Source of the DNA: Phycisphaerales bacterium
GTDB taxonomy: Bacteria; Planctomycetota; Phycisphaerae; Tepidisphaerales; Tepidisphaeraceae
Reading direction: 5' to 3'
Assembly (NCBI GenBank): GCA_025361735.1
Contig: JANYKD010000563.1
Span: forward strand, 1-61,059
Length of the DNA stretch: 61,059 bases
Made by a program: the position numbers and the translations under genes. This document shows, one piece after another, positions 1-10,234 of the stretch. Numbering within the stretch: position 1 is the stretch's first letter; every line of letters begins with the position of its first letter. The notes under the pieces were generated by a model. That model saw only the letters and a list, made by a program, of their open reading frames with translations, was not told the origin of the DNA and did no database searches.

Positions 1-3000
1 CGCCAGCGCCTCGACGCCGCGGCGCTCGCCGAGCAGCGCCAGCAGGTAGGCCGCGCGGCTGGCCGAGTCACTGTCAGTGTCCTGTAGAAACGGAGCGATC
101 TGTTCCGCCTTGAGGCTTGCCGGAGGCGAAAGGTTCACCGCGTCGGGACCGGAAACATAACTCGTCGTGGAGCTGTGGTTGAACATGAAGCGCCCGGGCC
201 AGTAGGCGATTTGGCTTGTGTCGCCGGCGAGATACGCCAATGCGGCGACCTTGAGCCGGGCTTCTGTGCCGCCCAGCATTTGCACGGCAAGTTTCGCGCC
301 CTCGTCGGCGGGGCTGGCCAGCATCAGGACGCGATACGCATCCAGGCGGAGTTCGGCCGAGAGCGTGGTTTCCTGGAACACCTTGGTCGCGTTCTCAGCC
401 GCATCCGTCGTGGAAACGTCCAGCAGCAGTGCCAGGGCGATCACGCGCTGCCGGGGCGATCCGGCCTGGGCGCGCGGCGCGACGGCCGCGACTGCGGCCT
501 TGCGTTGCTCGTTGGAGAAATTGTTGGGCAGGCCGTAGCTGCGGCCGATGTAGACCAGGCGGAGCGCGCTGTAAGCCGACCTGTCCGTATCCTCGCTACC
601 CTTGCCGGCGAGCACGCCCCAGATGGCCTCGGCGGCGGTCGGGTCCGGGATCCGGGCCATGGACTCGATGATGTCGCCGCTGGCCTTGCCCGGCGCCAGG
701 GCGTTGAGCTTGCGGAAAAAATCGGGGCGTTGTTCGCGGGGAAGCCAGGGAATAGCCTCGTGTGCGAAGAGGGCGACATCGGGACTGGCTTTGGCCGCTT
801 CAAGGAGCACCGGGCGGGCCTTTTCCTCGGCCCCGAGGGCAATCAATGGCACGGCGGCCGCGCCGCGTTCCAGGGGCGTAGGGGCCTCGAGCATTTTCAG
901 AAGTTCTGCCTTGCAGGCGTCCGCCCAGATGGGGCGGTCCTTGCCTGCGCGAAACTCATCGACCCAGGCGTTGGCGTCAGGTTGTTTGGCTTGCGCCGCC
1001 CGGCCGCCGAAGATATTGCCCAAGAACGATGTTCGCCGCGGGGGGCTGTCCGGATTCTCGCTGGGAAGCAGACTGTGCAGTGCCTCGGCCAGTCCACGCG
1101 CGGCGGCGACGCGGACAGAGGTATCGGGGTCCTGGAGCACGCTCTTGAATTCCGCGCCCGGTTCCAGTTTGGCCAGGCCGCCGATAGCCGCGGAGCGAAC
1201 CAGCGAAGAAGGGCTGGCGAGCATCTTCCGAAGTTGGGCGATGGCAGTCCGGGAGTTGGCATCCCGGCCGGAGATGTTCCTGACGATTTCCTGGGCGAGT
1301 TGGGGGTTCTTCTCGGCGGCCTTGAGAAGCGGCTCGATACGCAGCGGTGTGTCGGCATCCTGCAGGGCCGTGGCAGCACGACTGACAACGAACGTGTCTG
1401 GATCGTCCAGCAGGCGAATCATGGCGGCGTAGTGGTCGGCCTGGGACGACGCGGAGGCGTTGGAGCGCTTGCCGAGAATCTCCTGGAGGGCTTCGATGGA
1501 TTCAGCTCGGACGCGCCAGTTGGCGTGCTCCAGCAGCTTGGTCAGCGCGGCGGCGGCGCCGGGCTCGGCCGAACCGCGCAGCACGCGGACAGCGTGGACG
1601 ACCAGGTCCGGGTCCGTCTCCTTTTGTGCGTACGCCCCGACACTGAGCAACGCGGCCTTGTCGGGCGGCGATTCGGCGAATTGCTTGAGGACGGCCGCGC
1701 GCACGTTGGGCGAGGGGTCGTCCAGGAGACGCAGGAGCGAGGTGGAGGCCTCGGGGCCGCCGACGCTCTGCAAGGCGCGCAGGCTGAGTTCGCGGACCAG
1801 GGCGTCGGGATCGCTGAAGAGTTCGAGCAGCAGGGCGGCGTCGGCCGCTCCGGCGCGTTTGACCAGTTCGTGTGCGGCGGCGTTGCGCGTGCGGGCGTCA
1901 AGCGAAGCGAGACGTTCGATGCCGCCGGGCCATTGCAGGGCGAGGATGCTGGAGGCAACCAGGCGGTAGCGCAGGTGAGTCAGCCGCTGCCGCTGTTCGT
2001 CGGTCGAGGCCCTGCCAAGGTGCCCGTACACCTCGGGCAACAAGCCGGATCCGAAGCGCGAGAGGCGTTCGATGATGGCCTGGATCTCCACGGCCGAGTC
2101 GGAAGCCACGAGGCGATCGAGATCGGGACGGATCTGGAGAAGCTGTTCGGTGCTGAGAGCGGCGGGCTGGGTGGCGGAGGCTTGGGGGACAGTCGTGGCC
2201 CATTTCTTAAGCTGCGCCAGGCGCTCCGGGGTAAGGGTCTTGGGCTGCCATGGGTCCAGGCCGTCGACCGGCGCGCGCCAGGCTGAGAGCAACTCCAGCG
2301 AGGAAAGACGCAGGGCCAGCGTGCCGCCCTGGAAGGCTTTGGCAACGGGCTCGGCCGAGATTGCGGGCAGCGGCAGGAGCCGGCGGATGGCCGCTTCGCG
2401 AATGGCGGGTTGGGCGTCGGCCAGTCGCTCGATGATGCGGGTCAGCGCCGCTGCATCGGGCCGGCCGGCGGCGGCCAGTTCGGGAATGGCCGAGGCACCG
2501 GCGGCGGCCTGGTGGCTGCCGAGCCAGTCTATGAGCTGAGCGGCGGTGCGGAATCCGACTTCGCGGGCGACAACGGTACCATCTGAGGCAAGAATACGCA
2601 GCTCGGGAATGGCATTAGCGCCCATTTCGCGAGCCTCGTCGCTCTTGTCGATATCGAGGTGAACATAGACCCATTTCTGCAGAACGACGCGGGTTTCCGG
2701 TTTGTCGATCTCGCGCTCGAGCATGTGGCACGGCCCGCACCATTCAGCGCCGAGGATAAGCAGGATGGGCTTCTGCTGGTCGATGGCCTGCTGGAGCGCC
2801 TGCTTGAGCGTGAGCGAAGGCAACGGCGCCGGAGCAGTCGCGGGCTGCGTGGTCGCAGGGCGGGTGGTTGCCGGGCGCGTCGTAGTGGATTCGAAGGCGA
2901 TAAGTGACGTCAGAGCGGCCGCGGTCACTGGCTGCCCGTTCAGCCAGATCGCCAGCAGTATTATGACGCTATACACGCGCAACGTCGCGTGCCGCGCAAG

Positions 3001-3060
3001 CGCTAGCCCAGTCCGACACGGAGGAGTCATTCGATTCATGTGTTTTAGGGGCGTTATCAT
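1..3060 (-). CDS. Exported thioredoxin-fold protein with HEAT repeats (3' end outside window)
   Basis: The gene starts at an ATG whose first bases overlap the TGA of the upstream cytochrome gene (ATGA), which suggests translational coupling; a second ATG lies seven codons in. A hydrophobic stretch near residues 29-48 looks like a signal peptide and is followed by a TRPATT-type linker. Residues 108-111 are CGPC in a WCGPC context and Pro152 fits the cis-proline, so a redox-active thioredoxin domain occupies about residues 85-175. The rest, still open at the window edge (1020 codons visible), is a run of helical, Ala/Leu/Arg-rich HEAT-like repeats. Probable role: periplasmic thiol-disulfide exchange with a protein-binding scaffold. 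It is the last visible gene of the moxR operon; the partner is unknown. Confidence 0.8.
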   Translation of the reverse strand, partial: MITPLKHMNRMTPPCRTGLALARHATLRVYSVIILLAIWLNGQPVTAAALTSLIAFESTTTRPATTRPATTQPATAPAPLPSLTLKQALQQAIDQQKPILLILGAEWCGPCHMLEREIDKPETRVVLQKWVYVHLDIDKSDEAREMGANAIPELRILASDGTVVAREVGFRTAAQLIDWLGSHQAAAGASAIPELAAAGRPDAAALTRIIERLADAQPAIREAAIRRLLPLPAISAEPVAKAFQGGTLALRLSSLELLSAWRAPVDGLDPWQPKTLTPERLAQLKKWATTVPQASATQPAALSTEQLLQIRPDLDRLVASDSAVEIQAIIERLSRFGSGLLPEVYGHLGRASTDEQRQRLTHLRYRLVASSILALQWPGGIERLASLDARTRNAAAHELVKRAGAADAALLLELFSDPDALVRELSLRALQSVGGPEASTSLLRLLDDPSPNVRAAVLKQFAESPPDKAALLSVGAYAQKETDPDLVVHAVRVLRGSAEPGAAAALTKLLEHANWRVRAESIEALQEILGKRSNASASSQADHYAAMIRLLDDPDTFVVSRAATALQDADTPLRIEPLLKAAEKNPQLAQEIVRNISGRDANSRTAIAQLRKMLASPSSLVRSAAIGGLAKLEPGAEFKSVLQDPDTSVRVAAARGLAEALHSLLPSENPDSPPRRTSFLGNIFGGRAAQAKQPDANAWVDEFRAGKDRPIWADACKAELLKMLEAPTPLERGAAAVPLIALGAEEKARPVLLEAAKASPDVALFAHEAIPWLPREQRPDFFRKLNALAPGKASGDIIESMARIPDPTAAEAIWGVLAGKGSEDTDRSAYSALRLVYIGRSYGLPNNFSNEQRKAAVAAVAPRAQAGSPRQRVIALALLLDVSTTDAAENATKVFQETTLSAELRLDAYRVLMLASPADEGAKLAVQMLGGTEARLKVAALAYLAGDTSQIAYWPGRFMFNHSSTTSYVSGPDAVNLSPPASLKAEQIAPFLQDTDSDSASRAAYLLALLGERRGVEALA

Positions 3061-4436
3061 GGTTGGTCCTCCGGGGGCAGCACCGCGAGGCGGCGGGGAG
3101 TGACTTTCGCTTTCTCTCCGTGTTTGATCTTTGGCCAGTAGACGTCGTACTTGAACGCGGGACTGTTTTCGCGGTCGTGGCATTGAGTGCATTGGTCAGC
3201 GGCGCGGAACGGAGTCTTGATTCGCGGATCCGCGGCATGTGCGGCCGAGGGGCCATGGCACGATTCGCAACCGACCGCGAGGCGGTCCTCGCTACGGGCA
3301 ACGGAGATAAATCCTCCGGGCATGGCGTAACCCGTGGTGTGACATTCCTGGCAGAATGGGTCTACGTGGAAGCCCTTGTTCTGGAGCGTGTTCCAGGCGT
3401 TCTGGTGCGCGGTTGTCGTCCAGTGCTGGTAGTCGGCGCCGTGGCAGAAACTGCATTCGAGAGTGCCCGCGACCTTGAATCCCGCCGGCGCCGAAACCGG
3501 CGGCACAATCAAGCCGGTCTGCGGTGCGGGATAGTCGCTGCGGGCCAGTTGATCGAGAAACTGCCGGTGGTTGGCGGACTGGCCGGGATCGTCGGGAAAA
3601 GCGGCGGTCAACTCGACAATCTGTCCGGTCCAGGCATCGGCGCGAGCGGGCGGGATTTGAAGCTGTACCATGAATTTGCCCTTGCTTGTCGCTGACACGA
3701 GCAGGCAGGGGCCGACTTGCCTTGGCGCAATCGGCTGACCTGTCGGGCCGCCCAGAATGACATCGGCCTCGGGCAGCGAGGCGGCGAGCTGCTGGAGTTC
3801 GTCTTCGGGCATGTAGGCGAGCACGACGAGTCCATCGTACGGTTCATGTGCCTGTTGGACCGCGGCGAGGATCGCGGACTTGGGCTCCCGCACTTGGACG
3901 GCGGCGGTTGCGAAGGAGGGCGATACAACGCCGGTAACAGCGATGCGCCGTCCCGCGGCCGAAACGATGCGGATGAGTTGGGCGATGGGCTGGCCCTGCG
4001 TATCGCGGGCGTTCGCGGAGAGCAGGGGCGCGGAAGTGTCGCGGACGAGTTCGCGGAGGCGCTGCGGACCCAAGGCAAGTTCAGCGCGCCCGAGGTTGTG
4101 GGCGAGGAGGCCCATGCGCGTCTCGCCGGCAAGAATGGCGGCGAATTTCGCCTGGTGGTAGGGGGAGTCTCCCGAGGGCGCGCCACCGACATCGACGTAA
4201 AGGACATCGGCTCGCTTGCGCAGATCGGCAAGGTACGAGCCGCGGCGAAGCAGCCCGCCGGACTGGTTGGCCGTGCAGCCGCAGGGCGTGATCCAGCCCG
4301 CGGTGTCGCCGCTGGCGACGAGGATGGCCGGGCGTGTGGCCGGCGCGACCCGGACGGACGAATGGTCGCACGCCACCGGGCCAAGTGCGGCCAGCACGGA
4401 GATCAGGGGAATGAGGATGGCGGCGGCTCGAAACAT
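3057..4436 (-). CDS. Tetrahaem c-type cytochrome with N-terminal 5'-nucleotidase-like domain
   Basis: 459 residues with an N-terminal export signal (a possible lipoprotein Cys23, although the lipobox is weak). Residues 37-270 resemble the metallophosphoesterase/5'-nucleotidase fold found fused to cytochromes in planctomycetes, including a CGCTANQSGG segment (52-61) where an active nucleotidase would carry metal ligands; activity is therefore uncertain. The C-terminal part resembles cytochrome c554 and has four CxxCH haem sites: 328-332, 362-366, 390-394 and 416-420. Expected location is periplasmic, in electron transfer. It starts 9 bases after the DUF4159 gene and overlaps the thioredoxin gene, so it is part of the same operon. 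Confidence 0.85.
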   Translation of the reverse strand: MFRAAAILIPLISVLAALGPVACDHSSVRVAPATRPAILVASGDTAGWITPCGCTANQSGGLLRRGSYLADLRKRADVLYVDVGGAPSGDSPYHQAKFAAILAGETRMGLLAHNLGRAELALGPQRLRELVRDTSAPLLSANARDTQGQPIAQLIRIVSAAGRRIAVTGVVSPSFATAAVQVREPKSAILAAVQQAHEPYDGLVVLAYMPEDELQQLAASLPEADVILGGPTGQPIAPRQVGPCLLVSATSKGKFMVQLQIPPARADAWTGQIVELTAAFPDDPGQSANHRQFLDQLARSDYPAPQTGLIVPPVSAPAGFKVAGTLECSFCHGADYQHWTTTAHQNAWNTLQNKGFHVDPFCQECHTTGYAMPGGFISVARSEDRLAVGCESCHGPSAAHAADPRIKTPFRAADQCTQCHDRENSPAFKYDVYWPKIKHGEKAKVTPRRLAVLPPEDQP

Positions 4437-4445
4437 GGGGTTCGT

Positions 4446-5168
4446 TTAATGAGTCAATGCGTAAGCCAGGATGTTAACATTGATCTGCATGGCATTGGTG
4501 ATCTCGTTGCCCCCGCAGCAGCAGCAACCCTGGGCGTGCGAGGTGTCATTGAGGCCGTCAACCGAATAGAGCACGCCGAGACGCCCGCCGATGCTGATGC
4601 CTTCGAGCGGGCGGATGTTGCCGTGCTTGGCCTGGAGCCGGTCGATGTCGGTGACAGTGTGGAAGATCGGGTGATCCATGGCGACGCCCTTGAGTTCGTA
4701 TTCGGGGAAGACGCGGGCCATTTCGGCGCGGAAGGAACGATCCCAGTCGGGTGAGGAGCAGCCGGCCGAGGCGAGCAGAAACCCGCCGCGCTCGACGTAT
4801 TTGCGAAGCAAAGACCGCTCGGCGTCGGGAAGCTGGAAGGCCCCTTCGCCGGTCATGATCACCAGCGGAAACTCGAAGAGTTCCTCGGACGACAGTTTGA
4901 CCGCGTGAAAGCGGCGGCTCGTGGAGATCGAGGAAACCCGCTCGGCCTCGGCCAGGAAATGATCGGAAAAGCACTTGCTGCTCTTGGAATCGGCGTAGAC
5001 GAGATTGGCAACCTGCACGACGCCCTGGGTCTCGCCGCCGGTCTGGCGAACGTCGATCCTGCGGTTGGCGGCGGGGCGCGTGGCGGGATCGGCGCCGAGC
5101 AGGCCGACTGCGAGCGTCGTCAGAAGGGCGGTGCGGGCAAGGCGAGCGATGTATTTGCGAGTGGTCAT
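4446..5168 (-). CDS. DUF4159 domain exported protein
   Basis: 240 residues with an N-terminal signal peptide (about 1-26), then a DUF4159 domain. GGAGG stands six bases before the ATG. The motif region ELFEFPLVIMTGEG (about 98-111) followed by a segment rich in GGFL is typical of the family, which resembles a glutamine-amidotransferase/Rossmann fold without known activity. A CCCCGG cluster near the C-terminus is unusual. In Alphaproteobacteria DUF4159 is usually fused to the BatA-like protein encoded next to MoxR and DUF58; here it is a separate gene in the same type of operon, which supports a shared envelope-related role. Confidence 0.8.
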   Translation of the reverse strand: MTTRKYIARLARTALLTTLAVGLLGADPATRPAANRRIDVRQTGGETQGVVQVANLVYADSKSSKCFSDHFLAEAERVSSISTSRRFHAVKLSSEELFEFPLVIMTGEGAFQLPDAERSLLRKYVERGGFLLASAGCSSPDWDRSFRAEMARVFPEYELKGVAMDHPIFHTVTDIDRLQAKHGNIRPLEGISIGGRLGVLYSVDGLNDTSHAQGCCCCGGNEITNAMQINVNILAYALTH

Positions 5169-5195
5169 GGGCGACCTCCACAGTCCTCGGGCATT

Positions 5196-7964
5196 TCAAG
5201 GGTTGGACAGTTCATCTGCGACACGTTGGAAGTAGGCGCCGACACGACGTTTGTAGGCGGCCGGCGCCGGCACATCGGTCTGGCCGGCGAGCGGGTTGCG
5301 CGCGGACGCGGAACCGGCGCCGCCGGCGGCAGCATCTGGATTGGACGAAATGGTGGATCCTGCCGGACCCGTGCCGTCGCCCGAGCGCGAGGCGGTCGAG
5401 CGCAACGGAAGGTGGCCGTAGACGCCGACGTTCTGGGAAGTGTTGCGCGACGCGGAATAGCCACCCTGGCCGGCCTTGGCATTGAGTCCGGAGGCGGCCA
5501 GAAGCTGCTCAAGCGTGTTGCCCAGGCAGCTCGACAGTTTGGGGTTGAATTTGAGGCACTGGCCGGCCTGATCGCCGAAACCTTCGCACTTGCCGATGAA
5601 TTTGGCGAGGATGTCGGCGGCGGCTTTGGCATGGAGGTAGCCGCGCGGGCCCGAGAAATCGGCCAGGCCTTCCTGGGCGCTGTTCATCTCGTCCTGGGCG
5701 CCGCTCTCGCGGACCCGGCGGGCGATCTCCTTCGCGGTGTCGCGCAGATCGGCGACGGCCGGGTCGTCGGGCAATTCGGCGGCGTGCTTCTCAATGTCGT
5801 CAAGCAGATCGCGCAGCTCATCGCGAAGTTCGGCCTGCCGGGTCTCCAAGTCGCGCATGCGCGGCTTGATCGATGGGTCGTCGGCGCCGGTCTTGTCCTT
5901 CAGCGACGCCAGCCGCTGCTCGAGATCGCGCTGCTCTTCATACACGCGGATGAAGCGAGCCTCATCCTGGAGCAGGGGGAAGACCTTGGCGAGAAGCTCC
6001 ATCGGCAACGTTACGTTCTTGTCGAAATCCTCCTGCTTCTCCTCGAGTTGCTTGCGAAGCTTCTCCAGTTCCTTGCGGGCCTTGTCGGGGTTGATGCCCG
6101 ACATCTTTCCGATCCCGGCGGCCGCCTTGGAGGACTTGGACAGTTCGTCGGCGAGTTTCTCCAGTTCCTTCTTCATTGCCTTGTCGATGTCGAAGGGGAG
6201 GTCGTGCTGGGCGAGATCCTCGATGGCGGCGGCATGGCGGGCGAGTTGCTCGGCGAGGTTATCCATTTCCTCCGCAATCTTTTTCGCCTCGGGGCTATCG
6301 GGGTCCATCTTTTCGAGTTTCTTTTGCAGCTTGTCAATTTCGCTACGGGCGGCCTCGAGATGGCGGCGGGCCTCCTCATACTTGGACTGGAGCACGTCCA
6401 TGCCCTGGCGGGCCAGCAGCATCTCCTCGTAGTCCTTTTCGGAGATGATGCGCACTGTGGTCACCGGGCTCTCCGCGCCTTTGCCTCCGGCCGGATCATT
6501 GTCCACGACGCGGGCGAAGAGCTTGATCACATCACCGGGGTGCAGGCCGTATTCCGCCAGCGGCAACGCCGAGGTGATCACGAGACGGGTCGGCTGGGAT
6601 GGCGGTACGGACAGATCGATGGGCAGTGCGCGGGAATCGTTGAGACTGCGATAGAGCTGCACGCCGGCGACTCCATAGTCGTCCTCCGCGGAGATCTCCA
6701 CGGGTAGCACGCTGCGCGGCGTGGCGAACGAGGTCGCCAGGGGCTGGATGATGCGGACCAAGGGGCGTTCATCCACGAGAATCGCGACAGGGGCGACGAA
6801 CTTGTCGAGCGAATCCTGCCCGGCGGTGTCGGTGATGCGCAGTTCCATTCTCCCGGCGCGCTGCAGTGTGAAGCTCCCGATGGCGGCATTGGGCGGATCC
6901 GCGGCGGGCTTCATGGCGATTGTCAGGAATTCGGCCGGCCGGGTGGATGGAGCACCGGGCGGGCGCAGTTCGATCGTGCCGCCGCTGAGGGGCCGATTGC
7001 TCTGCGCGGTGACGTCGACGCGCGTGCCCGGCAGGCCGGAGATGCCGCCCTGGGGAAGCGGACCCTGGTATGGCCCCAAGTGTGTGTAGGCCGGCGGCGT
7101 AATGCGGAAGGCCACCGATTGGAGCACGGGCACGGTGGCGACGGTGATCTGGTAACGGCGCGAGCGAACGTCGGGGCCCTGTACGAAGTATTTGCCGGAC
7201 GAAATAACGCCGGCAATCGTCGTCCGCCACTTGCCGGTGGCTTCCATGAACATCGGCACGGTCTCAGGCGTGCTGCAACCCTCGGGCTGGTAAATGACGT
7301 CGAGTCTTTCGACGCCCGGCCCGTCGGTGTCCACGCGGATTTCCAGCGGCGTGCCGTAGATGACCCGTGTGTCACCGGGCGAGATGCGCAGGATGATGCG
7401 CGAGAAGGGTGGATGATCGCCGAAGGGATCGAAGAAGCGGGCGCACTGGGTCATGATGAGCCGCGGGGCCAGCAGCGTGGCGAGGAGAGCAACAGCCGCG
7501 ATGCACGCCAGCGAGATGGCCGGGCGACGCAGCGGGACCAGCGGGATGGCGCGGCGAGGATCAATGGCCGCCGCCAGCGTTGCCGCCCGCGCGATGGCGA
7601 TGCGGGCGAGTTGAGCGGTGAGCGTTTCCTGAGCGACGGCTCCAGAGAAGTGCAGGTCGACGCCGCTGAGAATCTGGCCGCCCGTATTGCCGGCGGCGTC
7701 GATTCGCCCGGCCAGGCGCCGTGGCGCGGCGTGTTGGCGAATCCGCCCGGCCGCGGCGACCAGAACCAATGCTGCAGCCACCCCGACGCCCAGCGACCAG
7801 GCCAGGCGCAGCGGCGAGGCCAACTCCGTCATGAGATCGATCCACATGCCCGCCAGGAGGATGACCGCAGCGATGGCGATTGCCCAGGCGAGCGCCGTAC
7901 ACGAGCCGAGAGCCAGCGTGCGCCGCCTGAATGGCATCAATTGCTGCTGGAGTTGGGTGCTCAT
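5196..7964 (-). CDS. DUF4175-like membrane protein with long coiled coil
   Basis: 922 residues. I place the start at the ATG preceded by GAGGAG with a 6-base spacer; the frame stays open 67 codons further upstream, into the preceding gene. Two membrane segments (about 20-42 and 52-72), a third near 150-170, then an extracytoplasmic beta-rich region and a very charged coiled coil (roughly 515-800, runs of K/E/L heptads such as KKLEKM and RKQLEEK). The layout matches the DUF4175 type of protein encoded beside MoxR/DUF58/BatA genes. Function is unknown; an envelope-associated mechanical or chaperone role is an inference from context. The gene lies 10 bases after the VWA gene. Confidence 0.72.
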   Translation of the reverse strand: MSTQLQQQLMPFRRRTLALGSCTALAWAIAIAAVILLAGMWIDLMTELASPLRLAWSLGVGVAAALVLVAAAGRIRQHAAPRRLAGRIDAAGNTGGQILSGVDLHFSGAVAQETLTAQLARIAIARAATLAAAIDPRRAIPLVPLRRPAISLACIAAVALLATLLAPRLIMTQCARFFDPFGDHPPFSRIILRISPGDTRVIYGTPLEIRVDTDGPGVERLDVIYQPEGCSTPETVPMFMEATGKWRTTIAGVISSGKYFVQGPDVRSRRYQITVATVPVLQSVAFRITPPAYTHLGPYQGPLPQGGISGLPGTRVDVTAQSNRPLSGGTIELRPPGAPSTRPAEFLTIAMKPAADPPNAAIGSFTLQRAGRMELRITDTAGQDSLDKFVAPVAILVDERPLVRIIQPLATSFATPRSVLPVEISAEDDYGVAGVQLYRSLNDSRALPIDLSVPPSQPTRLVITSALPLAEYGLHPGDVIKLFARVVDNDPAGGKGAESPVTTVRIISEKDYEEMLLARQGMDVLQSKYEEARRHLEAARSEIDKLQKKLEKMDPDSPEAKKIAEEMDNLAEQLARHAAAIEDLAQHDLPFDIDKAMKKELEKLADELSKSSKAAAGIGKMSGINPDKARKELEKLRKQLEEKQEDFDKNVTLPMELLAKVFPLLQDEARFIRVYEEQRDLEQRLASLKDKTGADDPSIKPRMRDLETRQAELRDELRDLLDDIEKHAAELPDDPAVADLRDTAKEIARRVRESGAQDEMNSAQEGLADFSGPRGYLHAKAAADILAKFIGKCEGFGDQAGQCLKFNPKLSSCLGNTLEQLLAASGLNAKAGQGGYSASRNTSQNVGVYGHLPLRSTASRSGDGTGPAGSTISSNPDAAAGGAGSASARNPLAGQTDVPAPAAYKRRVGAYFQRVADELSNP

Positions 7965-7974
7965 AAACGACTCC

Positions 7975-10215
7975 TCAGACCAGCCCGCCCGATCGGCGGA
8001 CAAACCAGGTGACCGTCCAGAGAGCGATGACGGCCGCCAGGATCCAGGCGCGGTCCCACGCCGTGATTCTACGAACCTGGCGCGGCTGCGTGACATCCAT
8101 ATATTTCTCAAAATGCGCGGCGATCTCCGAGGCCCCGTCGACTCCGACCACCTTGCCGGAGGCATCGGCGGCGATGCGGGCCATCAGATCAGGCCGGATA
8201 CGCAGGTTTAACAGTTCCTCGCCCTGGTCACGCACGTCAAAAACGGTGACGAGCGAGGGATCGTCACCCGCGCCGGCGACGCGGGCCTGATAGCGTCCGT
8301 CGGGCAGCGTCCCGAAAGCGATGCGATAGCTGCCGGGCTGATCGCCAAACGGCGCCGGTGTGAACGCGGTCGCCTCGGTTGTAGTTTCGGCGCGAAGCTC
8401 AATCTTCGGAAGCGGTGCGGCTCCGGGCGATCGCAGCAGCAACGTCACGGTCGCGGGCTCAGACGTATCGAACCGCACCTTGTCGCAGCGAAGCGACATG
8501 TTCTGGCCGGGCAGCAGCGGCGTGCTGGATGCGAGCCAGCGGAGAAGACTCCGCCAGAGGTCGCCATAGATATCCTCGAGTTGCTGGTTCTGCGGCGGCA
8601 GGAATGCCCAGCGCCACATGCCCCCGCCTTCGACCACCACTACGCGGCCGGTGCCATAGGGCTGGAAGACGACGGCCGGCTCGTTGTTGCCGGAGTCGCC
8701 CGCGACGGTCGCCAGGACGACCGTCAGCGGCTTCGAGGTATCCACAGTCGACGATCGGGCCAGCGGTGGCAGGGCGGCCATCGGTTCGGAGCCGGGCAAC
8801 CATTGCAGGTCCCGCCCCTGCGGCGTGAGGCTGATGTGAGCGTGCGACTCGCGCGACGGAGTCCAGCGCACGGGCATCAGTCGCGCCAGTTTCTGGCTGA
8901 CCTGGGCAGTGGGTGCGCCGCGGGAACAGACCAGCGCCCCGCCTTCTTGCGAGACCCAGGTCTGAATCTGGTTGATGGCCGCGTCGGTAAGGAAAACCTC
9001 CGCGTCGCGCCCGAGGACAATCACCTGATATTCTTTAAGGCTCTGGGGGCTGGCCAGGACCTGGGCCGGATCGCTGAGGATGCTCCAGGTTTGCGGCCGG
9101 CTCGGACGCGTCTGGGGCGTCGGCGTTGCGGACACATTCTCGGGCGCGATGGAGCGGCGGATGAAGCGCCCTTCGGCGAGTTTGACGATGCTGTCGACCG
9201 CCACGGCCGGGTCGGCCGCCAGCGTTCGGAGCAGGAACTTGTTGTCCCAGTAAGGCTTGCCCTCGAGCACGAGCACGCGCACGGGCAGACTCACCACACG
9301 CAGCAGGTACGAGGCCGAATTGTTCGCCTGGTTGGTTTCGCCCGGCAGCGGCTCGACGCGAACCTCATAAGGATAAAGCCCCGGCTTTTGTTGCCCGACC
9401 AGAAAGCGGACTTCTTCGGGGGCGTCTGGGTGAACGACAACCGTCTGTCGCGCCTGCTCCTTGCCCTCGTACATCAACATCACGTTCGTCGAGGTCGGCC
9501 CGCCGCCCTGAAGTTTTACGCGCGCCTTGAGCGGAACCTGTTGCTGGACGAAGGAAAGATCCTGCGGCGAGCGCAGCTCCACAGATACGTCGCGGGCCAC
9601 CGTGTCCGCGCCGAGCGTGACGGGATAGATCGGCGACGAGGCCGCCCGGGCCAGGCGCACGGCATCGTGTACGCGGTCGGCTGGGCCGGCATTGTGGATG
9701 CCGTCGCTCAGCAGAACCAACGCCTGTCCCTGGGGCCGGTCGGGCTCAATCGATCCGGAAAGCGCCCCGGCCAAGTCGGTGCTGCGTCCCTGCGGCGCTG
9801 CAGGTTGCCGCGCGGGATCGAGGGATGTCAGTGCCTTGGCGAATCCCCGCACGCGCACGTCAAAAACCCCGCCGAGCTTTCGGTTGAACTCGACAGCCGC
9901 CTTGAGAGCAGCCTGGTGGCGGGTCTGGCCGCCGGTTGCGTCAGGCGTAGCCATGCTGGCCGACTCATCCACGAGGACTGTCAACAGCGGCTTGCCCGCC
10001 GGTGGAGCGACCGGCTCGACCCAGGTGGGGTTCAGCAGCAACAGCAGCACGGCCGCAGCCATCGCCGCATGGAGCACGATGACGCCGGCCCAGCGCTTGC
10101 GCGAGAGTGTTCCGGGTCGCTGGATGGCATACCACGCGAGCAGAACGGTTACCGCGACCGCCAGTGCGGCCCACAGCGAAGAAGGAATCAGTGGTTCGAA
10201 GCTCAGCCAGCCCAT
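7975..10215 (-). CDS. VWA-domain membrane protein with glutamine-amidotransferase-like region
   Basis: 746 residues. Two N-terminal membrane segments (about 14-31 and 44-61) and one at the C-terminus (about 720-740) bracket a large extracytoplasmic part. A von Willebrand factor A domain begins near residue 77 with the metal-site motif DESAS (83-87). The central part, about 310-560, resembles the class-I-amidotransferase-like fold seen in such proteins but shows no obvious catalytic Cys-His pair. It is the fourth gene of the moxR operon, 19 bases after the BatA gene. Likely a metal-dependent adhesion or assembly factor handled by the MoxR ATPase; the client is unknown. Confidence 0.78.
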   Translation of the reverse strand: MGWLSFEPLIPSSLWAALAVAVTVLLAWYAIQRPGTLSRKRWAGVIVLHAAMAAAVLLLLLNPTWVEPVAPPAGKPLLTVLVDESASMATPDATGGQTRHQAALKAAVEFNRKLGGVFDVRVRGFAKALTSLDPARQPAAPQGRSTDLAGALSGSIEPDRPQGQALVLLSDGIHNAGPADRVHDAVRLARAASSPIYPVTLGADTVARDVSVELRSPQDLSFVQQQVPLKARVKLQGGGPTSTNVMLMYEGKEQARQTVVVHPDAPEEVRFLVGQQKPGLYPYEVRVEPLPGETNQANNSASYLLRVVSLPVRVLVLEGKPYWDNKFLLRTLAADPAVAVDSIVKLAEGRFIRRSIAPENVSATPTPQTRPSRPQTWSILSDPAQVLASPQSLKEYQVIVLGRDAEVFLTDAAINQIQTWVSQEGGALVCSRGAPTAQVSQKLARLMPVRWTPSRESHAHISLTPQGRDLQWLPGSEPMAALPPLARSSTVDTSKPLTVVLATVAGDSGNNEPAVVFQPYGTGRVVVVEGGGMWRWAFLPPQNQQLEDIYGDLWRSLLRWLASSTPLLPGQNMSLRCDKVRFDTSEPATVTLLLRSPGAAPLPKIELRAETTTEATAFTPAPFGDQPGSYRIAFGTLPDGRYQARVAGAGDDPSLVTVFDVRDQGEELLNLRIRPDLMARIAADASGKVVGVDGASEIAAHFEKYMDVTQPRQVRRITAWDRAWILAAVIALWTVTWFVRRSGGLV

Positions 10216-10234
10216 AGGGGTCTCTCTGAAGGTG

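Noticed and set aside
175-2286. 703-codon open frame on the plus strand
   Set aside because: Exact antisense of the thioredoxin/HEAT gene in a high-GC region; no motif, and composition follows the real gene on the minus strand.
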